64,000 nt of DNA from assembly GCF_018642165.1 (NCBI RefSeq), contig NZ_JAHHZM010000019.1, positions 31,252 to 95,251 of the forward strand, read 5' to 3'. Positions 17,393 to 26,940 of the stretch are shown one piece after another; the stretch's first letter is position 1, and every line of letters starts with the position of its first letter. Source of the stretch: Echinicola shivajiensis (GTDB lineage Bacteria; Bacteroidota; Bacteroidia; Cytophagales; Cyclobacteriaceae). The notes under the pieces were generated by a model. That model had not been told where the DNA came from and did not search any database. It was given only the letters and a program-made list of their open reading frames with translations. The position numbers were made by a program, and so were the translations under genes.

Positions 17393-20221
17393 TTACTCCA
17401 ATTCCATCTTTAGGAATTTGGCCGTATAACTTGAAGGGTGCTCTGCCACTAGCTCGGGAGTCCCTTGGATAACGATCTCACCTCCTTTATTTCCTCCTTC
17501 GGGCCCAAGGTCAATAATATGATCAGCCACCTTGATCACATCCAGGTTATGTTCAATGATCAATACTGTATTGCCTTTCTCCACCAACCTGTTCAAAACC
17601 TCCAAAAGATGCTCTATATCTTGGAAATGCAAACCAGTGGTAGGCTCATCCAGTATATAGAATGTTTTCCCCGTATCCTTTTTAGAAAGTTCAGTAGCGA
17701 GTTTCACCCGTTGCGCTTCACCACCAGATAGGGTAGTGGCATGTTGCCCCAGGGTAATATATCCCAAGCCAACATCATTCAAGGTCTGGATTTTTCGCAG
17801 AATCTTAGGCTGTTTATCAAAAAACTCCACTGCCTGCTCAACTGTCATATCCAGCACATCTGAAATTGATTTTCCCTTGAAGCGGACTTCCAGGGTTTCA
17901 CGATTATAACGTTTGCCTTTGCAGGTTTCACATGGAATATGTACATCTGGCAAGAAATCCATTTCAATCAATTTCATACCTGCTCCTTCACAATCTTCAC
18001 AGCGTCCACCTTTCACATTGAAGCTAAACCTACCTGGTTTATACCCCCTAATTTTCGCTTCCGGCAATTCAGTAAACAATGCCCTGATGTCTGTAAAGAC
18101 ACCGGTATAGGTAGCTGGATTGGACCTTGGTGTCCTTCCAATAGGCGATTGGTCCACTTCAATTACCTTATCCAGATGTTCCAAACCTTCAATACTTCCA
18201 TAAGAAAGGGGTTCTTTTCTGGAACGATAAAAATGCTGGTTCAAAAGTGGAAAGAGGGTTTCATGGATCAATGAACTTTTTCCACTTCCAGATACTCCTG
18301 TCACACAGATCATACTGCCCAAAGGCAAGGTCAGGTCAACATTTTTCAGGTTATTACCTGTAGCCTTGCTCAGCTTAAGTATTTTCCCATTGCCCTTTCT
18401 TCGCTCTTTTGGCACCTCTATGCTCATATCCCCATTTAAATACCTCGCGGTAAGGCTTTTCTGCTGGAGAAATTCTGAAGGACTTCCTTCGGCAACAATA
18501 TGACCTCCATGCCTTCCCGCTCCTGGGCCGATATCCACCACATAATCGGCATCCATCATCATATCCTTATCGTGCTCGACCACCAAAACAGAATTGCCAA
18601 GATCTCTAAGATCTTGAAGCGCCTTGATCAATTTAACATTATCTCTTTGGTGCAAACCAATACTTGGTTCATCCAGAATATACAATACCCCAACCAATTG
18701 TGTTCCTATCTGAGTAGCCAGTCGGATACGCTGTGCCTCTCCACCAGAAAGGGTCCTTAACGGACGGTTGAGGGAAAGATAATCCAAGCCTATATCCAAT
18801 AAGAAACCAATACGCTTGCGAATTTCCTTGAGTACCTCTGTTCCTATTATTTTCTGTTTTTCAGTCAGCTTTTCCTCTATATTATCAAACCAGTCTCCCA
18901 ACTGCTGAATATCCATCATGGCCAGCTGTCCAATATGCTTGCCCGCTATCAAAAAATGTAAAGCTTCCTTTTTCAACCTGTAGCCTTCGCAATCCGGACA
19001 AACCCTGGTGGTAGTAAAATCACTCACCCATTTTTGGATTTTGTCTGAACCGCCTTCTTGCTGCTTTTCAAGAAAGTTAACTATCCCTTCAAAGGTGGTA
19101 TTCCATTTTGTACCAGGATATTTTACAGAATCCACTTCTACTTCCATTTTATCTCCATATAGGAGTACTTCTAATACTTCCTCTTTTAGGTCTTTAATGG
19201 GAGTGGAAAGACTGGACTTATAATGTTTTAAGATCGCATCTATCTTTTTGAAAATCCAGATATCCCTGTACTCCCCCAAGGGAGCGATCCCTCCACGGGA
19301 TATACTTAGATTGCGATCTGGAATTATATTCTCAGGAGTGATTTCATCTATTTTACCCAAACCATTACAAGTAGGACAAGCGCCATAGGGACTGTTAAAA
19401 GAAAATGAGTTGGGTGCTGGCTCATCATAGGATAGGCCTGTAGTCGGGTCCATCAAGTATTTGGAGAAGTGGTGTATTTCACCATCCTCATCACGCAACA
19501 TGATGATCCCTTTTCCATGCTGAAGGGCTGTTTTCAATGATTGGGTAATGCGGTAACGGTCGTCCTCTTCCGCCACAACCCTATCCACCACAATTTCAAT
19601 ATCATGGATTTTATAACGGTCTACCTGCATCTTCGGTACCATTTCCATCACCACACCATCTACCCGGACTTTGGAAAATCCCATTTTACGGATCTGCTCG
19701 AAAAGCTCCCTGTAATGCCCTTTACGCCCCTTTACAACTGGAGCAAGGATATATAGTTTTTTGCCCTCAAAGTGCGTCAGGATTTGATCGATTATCTGGT
19801 CTTCCGTCTGCCTGATCATTTTCTTCCCTGAAAGGTAAGAATAAGCCTCTCCAGAGCGGGCATAAAGCAGACGCATGAAATCATAAATTTCAGTTACTGT
19901 CCCTACAGTTGATCTAGGATTTTTACTGGTCGTCTTTTGCTCAATGGATATCACCGGGGAAAGCCCATTGATCTTATCCACATCTGGCCGCTCCATACCT
20001 CCCAAAAAAGAACGAGCATAGGCCGAAAAGCTTTCCATATACCTTCTCTGGCCTTCTGCATAAATGGTGTCAAAAGCCAAGGAACTCTTACCACTGCCAC
20101 TAAGCCCGGTAATGACCACCAATTTGTTCCTAGGAATGGATAAATCTATGTTTTTGAGATTATGCTCCCTTGCACCATAAATCTCTATTTTCTCTTCTAC
20201 TGCTGCTACTGTATTGGCCAT
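17393..20221 (-). CDS. uvrA: Excinuclease ABC subunit A
   Basis: UvrA is the damage-sensing dimeric ABC ATPase of nucleotide excision repair. The 942-residue product has the standard length and two ATPase modules. The first Walker A is GLSGSGKS at 39-46; the second is GVSGSGKSS near 640. Both LSGGEAQR signatures are present. Zinc fingers are seen in CPTCNGLGK, CPDCEGYRLK and CEDCEGAG paired with CETCKGKRY. TAnnTTTG occurs in reverse (CAAAAATA at 20260-20267) just upstream as a possible -7 box. uvrB is in the same window at 39357 but not linked. Confidence 0.97.
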   Translation of the reverse strand: MANTVAAVEEKIEIYGAREHNLKNIDLSIPRNKLVVITGLSGSGKSSLAFDTIYAEGQRRYMESFSAYARSFLGGMERPDVDKINGLSPVISIEQKTTSKNPRSTVGTVTEIYDFMRLLYARSGEAYSYLSGKKMIRQTEDQIIDQILTHFEGKKLYILAPVVKGRKGHYRELFEQIRKMGFSKVRVDGVVMEMVPKMQVDRYKIHDIEIVVDRVVAEEDDRYRITQSLKTALQHGKGIIMLRDEDGEIHHFSKYLMDPTTGLSYDEPAPNSFSFNSPYGACPTCNGLGKIDEITPENIIPDRNLSISRGGIAPLGEYRDIWIFKKIDAILKHYKSSLSTPIKDLKEEVLEVLLYGDKMEVEVDSVKYPGTKWNTTFEGIVNFLEKQQEGGSDKIQKWVSDFTTTRVCPDCEGYRLKKEALHFLIAGKHIGQLAMMDIQQLGDWFDNIEEKLTEKQKIIGTEVLKEIRKRIGFLLDIGLDYLSLNRPLRTLSGGEAQRIRLATQIGTQLVGVLYILDEPSIGLHQRDNVKLIKALQDLRDLGNSVLVVEHDKDMMMDADYVVDIGPGAGRHGGHIVAEGSPSEFLQQKSLTARYLNGDMSIEVPKERRKGNGKILKLSKATGNNLKNVDLTLPLGSMICVTGVSGSGKSSLIHETLFPLLNQHFYRSRKEPLSYGSIEGLEHLDKVIEVDQSPIGRTPRSNPATYTGVFTDIRALFTELPEAKIRGYKPGRFSFNVKGGRCEDCEGAGMKLIEMDFLPDVHIPCETCKGKRYNRETLEVRFKGKSISDVLDMTVEQAVEFFDKQPKILRKIQTLNDVGLGYITLGQHATTLSGGEAQRVKLATELSKKDTGKTFYILDEPTTGLHFQDIEHLLEVLNRLVEKGNTVLIIEHNLDVIKVADHIIDLGPEGGNKGGEIVIQGTPELVAEHPSSYTAKFLKMELE

Positions 20222-20341
20222 GAATGGATCAGGACTTTTTTGATGATATTACAATTTGACAAAAATATGGATTATTAACGGAATACCCTTGCCATCTTTT
20301 TAAACCCTTGGAAAACAAAATAAGTTTTCCGGATTATTGGG

Positions 20342-22021
20342 CTATTCTTTCCGTTCAGCATTTTTTCTCATTTTCTTTTCGTCCTGACCTGTAAGGGTTG
20401 ATTGCATTCCGCTCAAAACAAGCTTCCACCAATAATTAAAAATGAACTTGCTCTGATCCCGCTTAAAGTAAACATCACCTTTTTTCAGCTGGCCTTTCTT
20501 ATTCGGATTGTCAGAGGGGATAACCAATTTGTTTGTTAAAAAAGAACCGATTTTTTGAAAAATATTCTGTGGCTTACCAAATGATTTACCCCGTATATCA
20601 ATCGCCAAATCATGGTATTTCATCACCACTTCCCCATAACCTTCTATGTCATCCCCTTTAATATTAAAAGCCAAATCATCAATGATCCCCGTTCTGGCTT
20701 CTACTTGAGTGGCTGGGCGAAGCATGGCATTCATAGCAGGAGCTTCTAAGTTCCTGACATTGCCCTTCATCGTAAATCCTCCTGTGCTATCCTGTAGATA
20801 ATAAACTACATTGAGATCTACTTCCCCTTTGTCCATAATTCTAGCATCTGCCCTCAATGTCATCTCATTATGCATTTCAAGCATTTCAGGGATATTGGTG
20901 ATGTTGATTATTTCCGCATTGATTTGGTTAAAAAACATCTTTCCAGCTATCGGATATTCATTATCGGGACGCTCTATATATTCCACATGGCCATTTTCTA
21001 ATTGGACCATATCCACATGGACAGGCTTAGGAATTCCCCCTATGATTTTTTGGATCATTTTAGGACGCTTCAAGGTATTATCAGGCTTCCTTTTATCCCT
21101 AAACACCACTATCCGCCAATCCTTAGCAAATAATTTCTCTGACTCTATGATCCCCTTTCTAAAAAAAGCATCATAATTCATGTTTTTCATTTCCAGTCCT
21201 GCCTGCTCTATTTCTACCCAATCGGTCTCTTTATCAAATTCCTGTATATACTCATATTTGGGCAGCTTATTATCCAGACTTACATTCTCTATGGAAAGAC
21301 TTCGCTCTTTCATACTGAACATTAAGTTTTCAGCATTTAGTTGATTCCTGTACTTATTGAAATGAATGGAAGAATGAACAATTTTTCCTTCAATGTCTTC
21401 CACATCAAACAGCGCATCAGGCTCTGACAAATCTTTACTGGTCAAGGTGAATTTCTGCGCTGTCACGGTCAGCCCATCAATCTCAAACCTAGTGGAATCG
21501 GTGTCCACATCTTTATTTTCAATAGAAAAATCACTCAACTGCACATTGTTCACACTAATGGCTTGATAATCTTTCCCCTTTTTTCGACTAATTCCTTGCT
21601 TGCTTTTAAGATTCAAAGAATCCAATGAAGGAGAAAGGGACTGTATTTTTACCTTCCTAAGCTCCGCCGAATCCAATATTACGGTATTGTTTAAAAGTAG
21701 GTCCTTCCATCTCAAGCCCGACAATAATATCCTATCTGCAAGCAACTGTATCTTGACCCTGCTTTCTGAAAAATTTTCATCAGGATAAATCGCCACGGAA
21801 TCCAACTCCAAGAAGGTCCCACGGTAATCATAATCCAGTTTTACTTTCCCAAAACGTACTTTATGGCCACTAAAATCATTGGTCCTAGTGATCAAATCAC
21901 CAACAATTTCATCTGCATGGCTATTCAGATACAGGTTCACAAAAAAAGGAATGCCCCGTAGGACAAACACAACTAATAATCCGGCAATACCCAGAAAAAT
22001 CAATAATCTTTTGAACTTCAT
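20342..22021 (-). CDS. AsmA/DUF748-like envelope protein
   Basis: A 559-residue protein with one N-terminal membrane helix (about 5-28) and a long beta-rich body exposed to the periplasm. The organisation, a membrane anchor followed by repeating strands with LDSVAI, VDSAEL-type and KGNVRNLEAPAMNAMLRPA motifs, resembles AsmA-like and DUF748 proteins. Those are thought to bridge the inner and outer membranes and move or sort lipids. No catalytic motif is visible. It is last in a minus-strand series after the LOG-family and lytic transglycosylase genes, 64 bases behind the latter. Confidence 0.65.
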   Translation of the reverse strand: MKFKRLLIFLGIAGLLVVFVLRGIPFFVNLYLNSHADEIVGDLITRTNDFSGHKVRFGKVKLDYDYRGTFLELDSVAIYPDENFSESRVKIQLLADRILLSGLRWKDLLLNNTVILDSAELRKVKIQSLSPSLDSLNLKSKQGISRKKGKDYQAISVNNVQLSDFSIENKDVDTDSTRFEIDGLTVTAQKFTLTSKDLSEPDALFDVEDIEGKIVHSSIHFNKYRNQLNAENLMFSMKERSLSIENVSLDNKLPKYEYIQEFDKETDWVEIEQAGLEMKNMNYDAFFRKGIIESEKLFAKDWRIVVFRDKRKPDNTLKRPKMIQKIIGGIPKPVHVDMVQLENGHVEYIERPDNEYPIAGKMFFNQINAEIINITNIPEMLEMHNEMTLRADARIMDKGEVDLNVVYYLQDSTGGFTMKGNVRNLEAPAMNAMLRPATQVEARTGIIDDLAFNIKGDDIEGYGEVVMKYHDLAIDIRGKSFGKPQNIFQKIGSFLTNKLVIPSDNPNKKGQLKKGDVYFKRDQSKFIFNYWWKLVLSGMQSTLTGQDEKKMRKNAERKE

Positions 22022-22085
22022 TGGGATACAAGTCTAATCCATATGAAAAATAGCGATTATTTCCCAAGATCACGCCATTAACCAA

Positions 22086-23021
22086 TCATTCTACCGGAAG
22101 CTGCACAAAATACTCATTCCCTCTTCTTACAGTCAATTGACTTCTTCTCAACCAAGGATTATAGGTCTTCAGCTCCTTATAGTTACTTCCATGCTTAATC
22201 GCCCAGTCCGCCAAATCTTTCACATTGCTTTTGATGCCTAATGTCCTTAGCTCTGGAAGGCTGTACAGATCATCCTTGCTTAATTCAAACCCATATTTCT
22301 TCGGATTTTCAAAAATTGTTTTAAAAGCCAATATTCTAAACATGTACCTACTGGTCTCTTCATTTAATAAAAGATCATAGTAGTCGGGCTGGTGCTGATC
22401 ATTTATCCTTCTGCTTAGCCCGGCTTGGCCTATATTATAACTAGCAGCTACATTGGTCCACTGACCAAATTTTGCATAAGACTTCTTGATGTATTTACAG
22501 GCAGCCAAAGTAGCCTTCTCAAAATGATACCTTTCATCCACTTCCTTATTTACTTCCAAGCCATAATCCTTTGCTGTCCCCTCCATAAACTGCCAAAATC
22601 CCCTAGCACCCGCTGGAGATACAACATTCATCAGGCCAGATTCTATCATGGCCACATATTTGAAATCATCTGGCACCCCATTCTCGGCCAATATCTTTTC
22701 AATGGTAGGCAAAAATTTCCCTGCACGCTTCATCATCAATAGCATATTGGACTCCCAATACACATTAACATAAATTTCTCTCTCCAACCGCTCCTTGATA
22801 TCCCTTTCCTTTAAGGGCACTTCCTCTCCTGCAAAATCCAGCTTCTCGGGCAGATCGAACAGCTTTACCCTTGCCCCTGTCGAACTGGGCTGGGGACCAA
22901 TATGAGCCTCTGTCCTTTCTCGAAAGGAAATATTTTCTTGAGGATTGTTTTTGTAATAAAGTACTAAACCAAAAAGTACGGCCACTAGGCCGTACAAAAC
23001 GTAAATATGATAATTTTTCAA
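22086..23021 (-). CDS. Membrane-anchored lytic transglycosylase (SLT domain)
   Basis: A 311-residue peptidoglycan-cleaving enzyme. One membrane helix (about 6-23) is followed by a linker and an SLT domain from about 105. Catalytic E127 lies in AMIESGL, followed by SPAGARGFWQFM, NIGQAGLSRRI and an AASYN motif that are signatures of MltD-type SLT domains. No LysM repeat is seen, only a LysM-like tail (LADWAIKHGSNYKELKTYNP) near 268-287. The only start giving the membrane anchor is a TTG at 23021, two bases after the stop of the LOG-family gene. This implies coupling by reinitiation. Confidence 0.87.
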   Translation of the reverse strand: MKNYHIYVLYGLVAVLFGLVLYYKNNPQENISFRERTEAHIGPQPSSTGARVKLFDLPEKLDFAGEEVPLKERDIKERLEREIYVNVYWESNMLLMMKRAGKFLPTIEKILAENGVPDDFKYVAMIESGLMNVVSPAGARGFWQFMEGTAKDYGLEVNKEVDERYHFEKATLAACKYIKKSYAKFGQWTNVAASYNIGQAGLSRRINDQHQPDYYDLLLNEETSRYMFRILAFKTIFENPKKYGFELSKDDLYSLPELRTLGIKSNVKDLADWAIKHGSNYKELKTYNPWLRRSQLTVRRGNEYFVQLPVE

Positions 23022-23023
23022 AA

Positions 23024-23767
23024 TTAGAAATTCGGAGATAATAGGTATTTATTATAAAATTCGTCGATCAACTTGACCGCTTCCTCAGCTGTGTCCACTA
23101 CCGAGAACAAGTCCATATCTTCTGGACTTATATTTTTGTGTTTTTCCAGCATCACACTTTCTATCCAATCTATCAATCCTTCCCAGAATTCCTTGCCGAC
23201 CAAAATAATCGGAAAGCGGCCTGTTTTTTTGGTTTGGATCAATGTCATGGCCTCGAAAAGCTCATCCATCGTTCCAAAACCTCCAGGAAGAACTATAAAG
23301 CCCTGAGCATATTTTACAAACATAACCTTTCTGACAAAGAAATAGTCAAATGTTATCAATTTATCCTGATCAATATAAATATTATTGAACTGTTCAAAAG
23401 GCAATTGTATGTTCAAGCCCACAGATTTACCATTTTCTGCATGAGCTCCTTTGTTTCCTGCTTCCATGATACCAGGTCCACCACCTGTAATTACCCCATA
23501 GCCGTGCCTGACCAATTTAGAAGCCAACTCTTCCGCTATTTTATAATACTTATTTCCTTGTGGGGTACGGGCCGAGCCAAATATCGACACACAAGGTCCT
23601 ATTTTGGCTAATTTTTCAAAACCCTCCACAAACTCCGACATGACCTTAAAAATCACCCATGAGTTTGCACTTTTGATTTCGCTCCAATCTTTCTCCTTAA
23701 AAGCTCGGCGTATTCTTTCTTCTTCTGTCATCTCCTTTTTTTTGGGTTCTCCGTTCATCATAATCAT
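23024..23767 (-). CDS. TIGR00730 family Rossmann protein (LOG-like)
   Basis: A 247-residue LOG-family protein. The nucleotide-binding motif GGGPGIMEAGNKGA is at 95-108 and the family motif PGGFGTMDE is at 161-169, with R146/K147 between. LOG proteins hydrolyse nucleoside 5'-monophosphates (cytokinin riboside monophosphates in plants); in bacteria many act as AMP/GMP nucleosidases or have unclear roles. Three ATG codons (23767, 23761, 23758) are close together; the first is used here. A CTAAAAGT/ACTTTTAG dyad lies 32-51 bases upstream of the start and could be an operator or leader hairpin. It begins the gene series leading to the lytic transglycosylase. Confidence 0.88.
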   Translation of the reverse strand: MIMMNGEPKKKEMTEEERIRRAFKEKDWSEIKSANSWVIFKVMSEFVEGFEKLAKIGPCVSIFGSARTPQGNKYYKIAEELASKLVRHGYGVITGGGPGIMEAGNKGAHAENGKSVGLNIQLPFEQFNNIYIDQDKLITFDYFFVRKVMFVKYAQGFIVLPGGFGTMDELFEAMTLIQTKKTGRFPIILVGKEFWEGLIDWIESVMLEKHKNISPEDMDLFSVVDTAEEAVKLIDEFYNKYLLSPNF

Positions 23768-24399
23768 TAAGGTTTAAAAAACTTCGATCGAGACTTTTCT
23801 AAAAGTGGGTACTTTTAGCTACTTATATTAATCTTTTCCATTATTAATAAAACGCAAAAAAAACACCATTAGTTAAATCCCAATGTATAATTAAGGCCAT
23901 TTCAGATCCTGTTTTAGCTCCCAAGCTTTGAATAAACAGACCCAATACCAGTACAAAACAAAGGTAAAAAACCAACTAATCCATTGTTTTACAGATCAAT
24001 ACACACAGTAATTAAGTTCATGATATTAATCATCCTATGATAAAAGCCTGCTCGCAAAAATTTGTTGAAAAATTCACTATTTCAACAAAGCATTACCTTT
24101 GAACTCTCTGAAATTTAAAGTCTGCTCAAAAAAAGAGGCATATAAAAAAACAAAATATCCCTACAGAATAGCATTGGTTTATATCCAATTTGATCTAGAT
24201 TCATTAGAGCTATATCACTGAAACATATGACCATATTAAGTATACTCAAATGAAAAAGCTGCTTCAAATGCCTTAGGAAGCAATCCTAAAGAGTTAATTT
24301 TGCACTAAAGGTCATCCAATATTAGTTTTTGGTGCGAGCTTTTTGATGTATATTGTAACATATTAATCTCTTGAATAAATTTTTAATTATAAATCTAAA
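23768..24399. other. 632-base AT-rich intergenic region
   Basis: No open frame of note. Between the LOG gene on the minus strand and the holin-like gene on the plus strand. It contains an 8-base dyad CTAAAAGT/ACTTTTAG at 23799-23818, and a perfect 10-base inverted repeat TTTGTTGAAA/TTTCAACAAA at 24061-24089. A -7-like TACCTTTG follows at 24094-24101. The remaining sequence, especially 24110-24399, shows no protein, tRNA or known riboswitch feature. Confidence 0.6.
24061..24101 (+). promoter_or_regulatory. Perfect dyad overlapping a candidate promoter
   Basis: TTTGTTGAAA (24061-24070) and TTTCAACAAA (24080-24089) form a 10-base inverted repeat with a 9-base spacer. TACCTTTG at 24094-24101 fits the -7 box TAnnTTTG and TTC at 24073-24075 lies 18 bases upstream of it. 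The dyad overlaps the -33 region, an arrangement expected of an operator. Transcription from here would leave a leader of about 290 bases before the gene at 24400. Confidence 0.4.
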
Positions 24400-24765
24400 A
24401 TGATGCTAAACGCCGCTGAGATTATCAAGACTGTCAAAAAGCTAATTGAGGTCAGGATAGAAATGGTCAAAAAGGATTTTGAGGGACAAATAGCTCAGGT
24501 AATTACCAAAGTTGCCCTTTTGAGCATGATGGTGATTTTAGCTGTACTGATCCTTTTATTTTCCAGCATTTCCCTAGCATTCTATTTTGCTGAAATTACC
24601 TATTCCAATTCTCTTGGATTCTTATATGTTGGACTGATTTATTTGGGCCTTTTTATAGTATTATATATCATAAAAGACTCTAAAACCATTCAAAACTATA
24701 TCCTTGAGGGATTGCATAAGTTTTTTGTATACACCAAAAACCAGAAAAAAGATCATGACGAATAA
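24400..24765 (+). CDS. Phage-holin-family (DUF1469-like) small membrane protein
   Basis: A 121-residue protein with a charged amphipathic N-terminus (AAEIIKTVKKLIEVRIEMVKKD) and two membrane helices at about 36-65 and 72-95. This fits the Holin_3_6/DUF1469 type of cell-envelope proteins that sit beside YtxH-like proteins in Bacteroidota and have nothing to do with phage lysis. It starts at ATG 24400. The next gene overlaps its end by 11 bases. No phage genes surround it. Confidence 0.6.
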   Translation: MMLNAAEIIKTVKKLIEVRIEMVKKDFEGQIAQVITKVALLSMMVILAVLILLFSSISLAFYFAEITYSNSLGFLYVGLIYLGLFIVLYIIKDSKTIQNYILEGLHKFFVYTKNQKKDHDE

Positions 24766-25126
24766 AGACCTTAGGCAGGAAGCCGCTGATCTGGAAAAGC
24801 AACTGGAACAGCAAATTGGCACTTTGAAAAAAGAGTCTGAAACTTGGGTTAAGTTTGGGGGAGCTGTTCTGGCCGGAGGAATCCTTTCTTACGGGGTCTC
24901 AAAAATGTTCAGAAAAAAGAAAGACAAAAAACTTAAAAGACTGATCAAGGATTTGGAAAGTGAAGGAGCAATCGAAAAAAACACACTCAAAAAGGCTAAT
25001 AAGAAGAAATCCTCCTTATTGGGCTCCATGGGAAAAAGACTTTTTATGGTTTTGCTATCAGCAGGTCAGGCAAAATTGATGAACGAATTATCAAAAAAAG
25101 CAGCTAATGCCAATAAAAAAGCCTGA
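24755..25126 (+). CDS. Small coiled-coil/membrane protein, YtxH-like
   Basis: A 123-residue protein. The N-terminus (DLRQEAADLEKQLEQQIGTL) is predicted coiled coil, followed by one glycine-rich hydrophobic segment (about 36-52, AVLAGGILSYGVSKMF), a run of lysines and arginines, and an Ala/Lys-rich C-terminus ending NANKKA. The ATG at 24755 is preferred; a longer frame from 24704 lies inside the previous gene. It overlaps the previous gene by 11 bases and the GGGP synthase gene by 20 bases. Function unknown; the tight coupling suggests a membrane-associated role with the neighbours. Confidence 0.6.
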   Translation: MTNKDLRQEAADLEKQLEQQIGTLKKESETWVKFGGAVLAGGILSYGVSKMFRKKKDKKLKRLIKDLESEGAIEKNTLKKANKKKSSLLGSMGKRLFMVLLSAGQAKLMNELSKKAANANKKA

Positions 25127-25889
25127 TCATATTAGCAGAAAACTTCAAGAACTGCATTTAACTGGTCAAAAAGCAGTGGCCCTGCTGATAGACCCAGAAA
25201 AAGTAGCGGACAAACGCCCCTTTGAAGCATTGATCAATATGGCGGCCGATAAAGCTATCGATTTCTTCTTTGTAGGGGGCAGCTTGCTTACAGCACAAAA
25301 TATCCATAAGCTCATTTCTTTTATTAAAGGGATATGCCCTACAATACCAGTAGTAATTTTTCCGGGCAATGTCATCCAAGTAAGTGACTTGGCAGATGGT
25401 ATTTTATTTCTAACGCTTATTTCCGGAAGAAACCCAGAACTATTAATTGGTCAACAGGTAACAGCTGCGCCAATCCTGGCCAAGACCAATTTGGAGGTTC
25501 TGCCAACAGGATATATGCTGGTCAATAATGGGGAAATTACCAGCGTCAACTATATCAGTCAGACCATGCCACTTCCCAACAATAAGCCTGCATTGGCAGT
25601 AGCTACAGCCCTGGCAGGAAAGTTTTTGGGATTAAAACATCTTTTCCTTGATGCCGGCAGCGGGGCATCCAGCACAGTAAGTGAAAACATCATTTCCCAA
25701 GTAAAAGAACATACAGCATGTCCATTGATAGTAGGAGGGGGCATCAATTCGGTGGAAAAAGCAAAAGCTGCCTGGAATGCGGGAGCTGATTTGATTGTTT
25801 TAGGAAATGGGGTAGAAAAAAACCCCGATCTGCTGACCGAGGTTCTTGATTATGTTCATGTCTATAACTTATCCCTGAACGTTAATTAG
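25107..25889 (+). CDS. Geranylgeranylglyceryl/heptaprenylglyceryl phosphate synthase
   Basis: A 260-residue TIM-barrel prenyltransferase (PcrB/GGGPS family) that joins a polyprenyl diphosphate to sn-glycerol-1-phosphate with an ether bond, the signature step of archaeal lipid synthesis. Family motifs are LLIDPEK at 26-32, DAGSGAS near 190 and VGGGINSVEKA near 215. Group II GGGPS enzymes in Bacteroidota, such as that of Flavobacterium johnsoniae, are biochemically known; the length here agrees. The gene overlaps the preceding small protein by 20 bases, and the convergent AraC regulator by 21 bases, without a terminator between. Confidence 0.87.
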   Translation: MPIKKPDHISRKLQELHLTGQKAVALLIDPEKVADKRPFEALINMAADKAIDFFFVGGSLLTAQNIHKLISFIKGICPTIPVVIFPGNVIQVSDLADGILFLTLISGRNPELLIGQQVTAAPILAKTNLEVLPTGYMLVNNGEITSVNYISQTMPLPNNKPALAVATALAGKFLGLKHLFLDAGSGASSTVSENIISQVKEHTACPLIVGGGINSVEKAKAAWNAGADLIVLGNGVEKNPDLLTEVLDYVHVYNLSLNVN

Positions 25890-26801
25890 GGATTCTCTTC
25901 TTCTCATTTTTCCTGCAGGCAATCCATACATCATCTTAAATCTTCTACAGAAATAGGCAGTGTCCTTATATCCAACTTCCTTGCCTATATCACGGATGCT
26001 TTTCTTAGTAGTCCTTAGCAGATCCACTGCAGCTTCCATTCTTTGGTATTCGATATAATCCTGAGGATTGATTCCGGTAAGCATTTTAAAATACTGGCCT
26101 ACATAGTCTTCTGATACATTGGCCACCTTCGCCAGTATCTTATTAGAAAGGTCTCCACCGATGTTTTTCTTGATATAATTAAACATATCGATTAATCGAG
26201 GGTCTTTAAAATAAGTACTATTGGTAGACATTTCTTCTACAAATAGACGGTTTTTAAGAATATGCCTCACCAATTCCACAACCAAAAGCTCGGTATGCAA
26301 TTTGATCACACGTTCCTTACCAGGAGTATTTTGTTCCGATTCCTTAACAACGTCTTCTATTATTGATGCTAGACGGTCATTGAAACGAATTATAAATGGT
26401 GGAATCCCCAATGAGTTGAAGAAATTAACCACATCAAAAACTTTCGCTTCAAAGGTAACGAGGGTCATACAATCCTCTTCTACTTTTTTGATGTCCTTGA
26501 AACTAATACTCTGGAGATGCTTTTTCTTGTTTTCGACAAAGCTATCATTATTTGCCTCGCCTCTTTTGGTAGCTGGACCAAAGGTAACCTTCGAAGCCCT
26601 TCCTGCAGGAATAAATAGGATCTCTCCTTCATTTACTACTTCCTGCTCTTCGCCAAATTTCAAGACTCCTTGATGTAATAATATAACAGTATTATCAGGT
26701 TCAATATAGTCAGTGACCGTAATAGGTCTTTCCACCTTAAAATTATTCCCCCTCATATACCGTACACCAACGGATTCTATGACTTTATTGTAATATTCCA
26801 T
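25869..26801 (-). CDS. AraC-family transcriptional regulator
   Basis: A 310-residue regulator with a cupin-like sensing domain (about 10-190; DNTVILLHQGVLKF, EGEILFIPAG) and a C-terminal AraC DNA-binding domain (about 205-305). The two helix-turn-helices fall in SNKILAKVANVSEDYVGQYF and KSIRDIGKEVGYKDTAYFCR. Ligand unknown. It is convergent with the GGGP synthase gene, overlapping by 21 bases, and 139 bases from the acyl-CoA dehydrogenase gene, which lies behind it on the same strand. A regulatory link to that gene is possible but not shown. Confidence 0.9.
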   Translation of the reverse strand: MEYYNKVIESVGVRYMRGNNFKVERPITVTDYIEPDNTVILLHQGVLKFGEEQEVVNEGEILFIPAGRASKVTFGPATKRGEANNDSFVENKKKHLQSISFKDIKKVEEDCMTLVTFEAKVFDVVNFFNSLGIPPFIIRFNDRLASIIEDVVKESEQNTPGKERVIKLHTELLVVELVRHILKNRLFVEEMSTNSTYFKDPRLIDMFNYIKKNIGGDLSNKILAKVANVSEDYVGQYFKMLTGINPQDYIEYQRMEAAVDLLRTTKKSIRDIGKEVGYKDTAYFCRRFKMMYGLPAGKMRRRESLINVQG

Positions 26802-26940
26802 GATAAATGTATTAATTGAGTGACGCGTAAAAGTATAACTTTTTTAACATTTATATAATAAAAATAATACATTATTTCAAGTCGATAAAATATTTGCACA
26901 TTTTTTTGCCAAACATTGTACTTTTTTAACCTTTCCGGTA

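Noticed and set aside
20310..20330. A terminator for the AsmA-like gene (GGAAAAC...GTTTTCC hairpin)
   Set aside because: On the minus strand it lies upstream of that gene and lacks a T-run; it is left as a weak dyad only.
24400..24765. Reading the holin-family hit as a prophage lysis gene
   Set aside because: No endolysin, integrase, tail or capsid gene is near. The gene sits in an operon with GGGPS, and this family is common in ordinary bacterial chromosomes.
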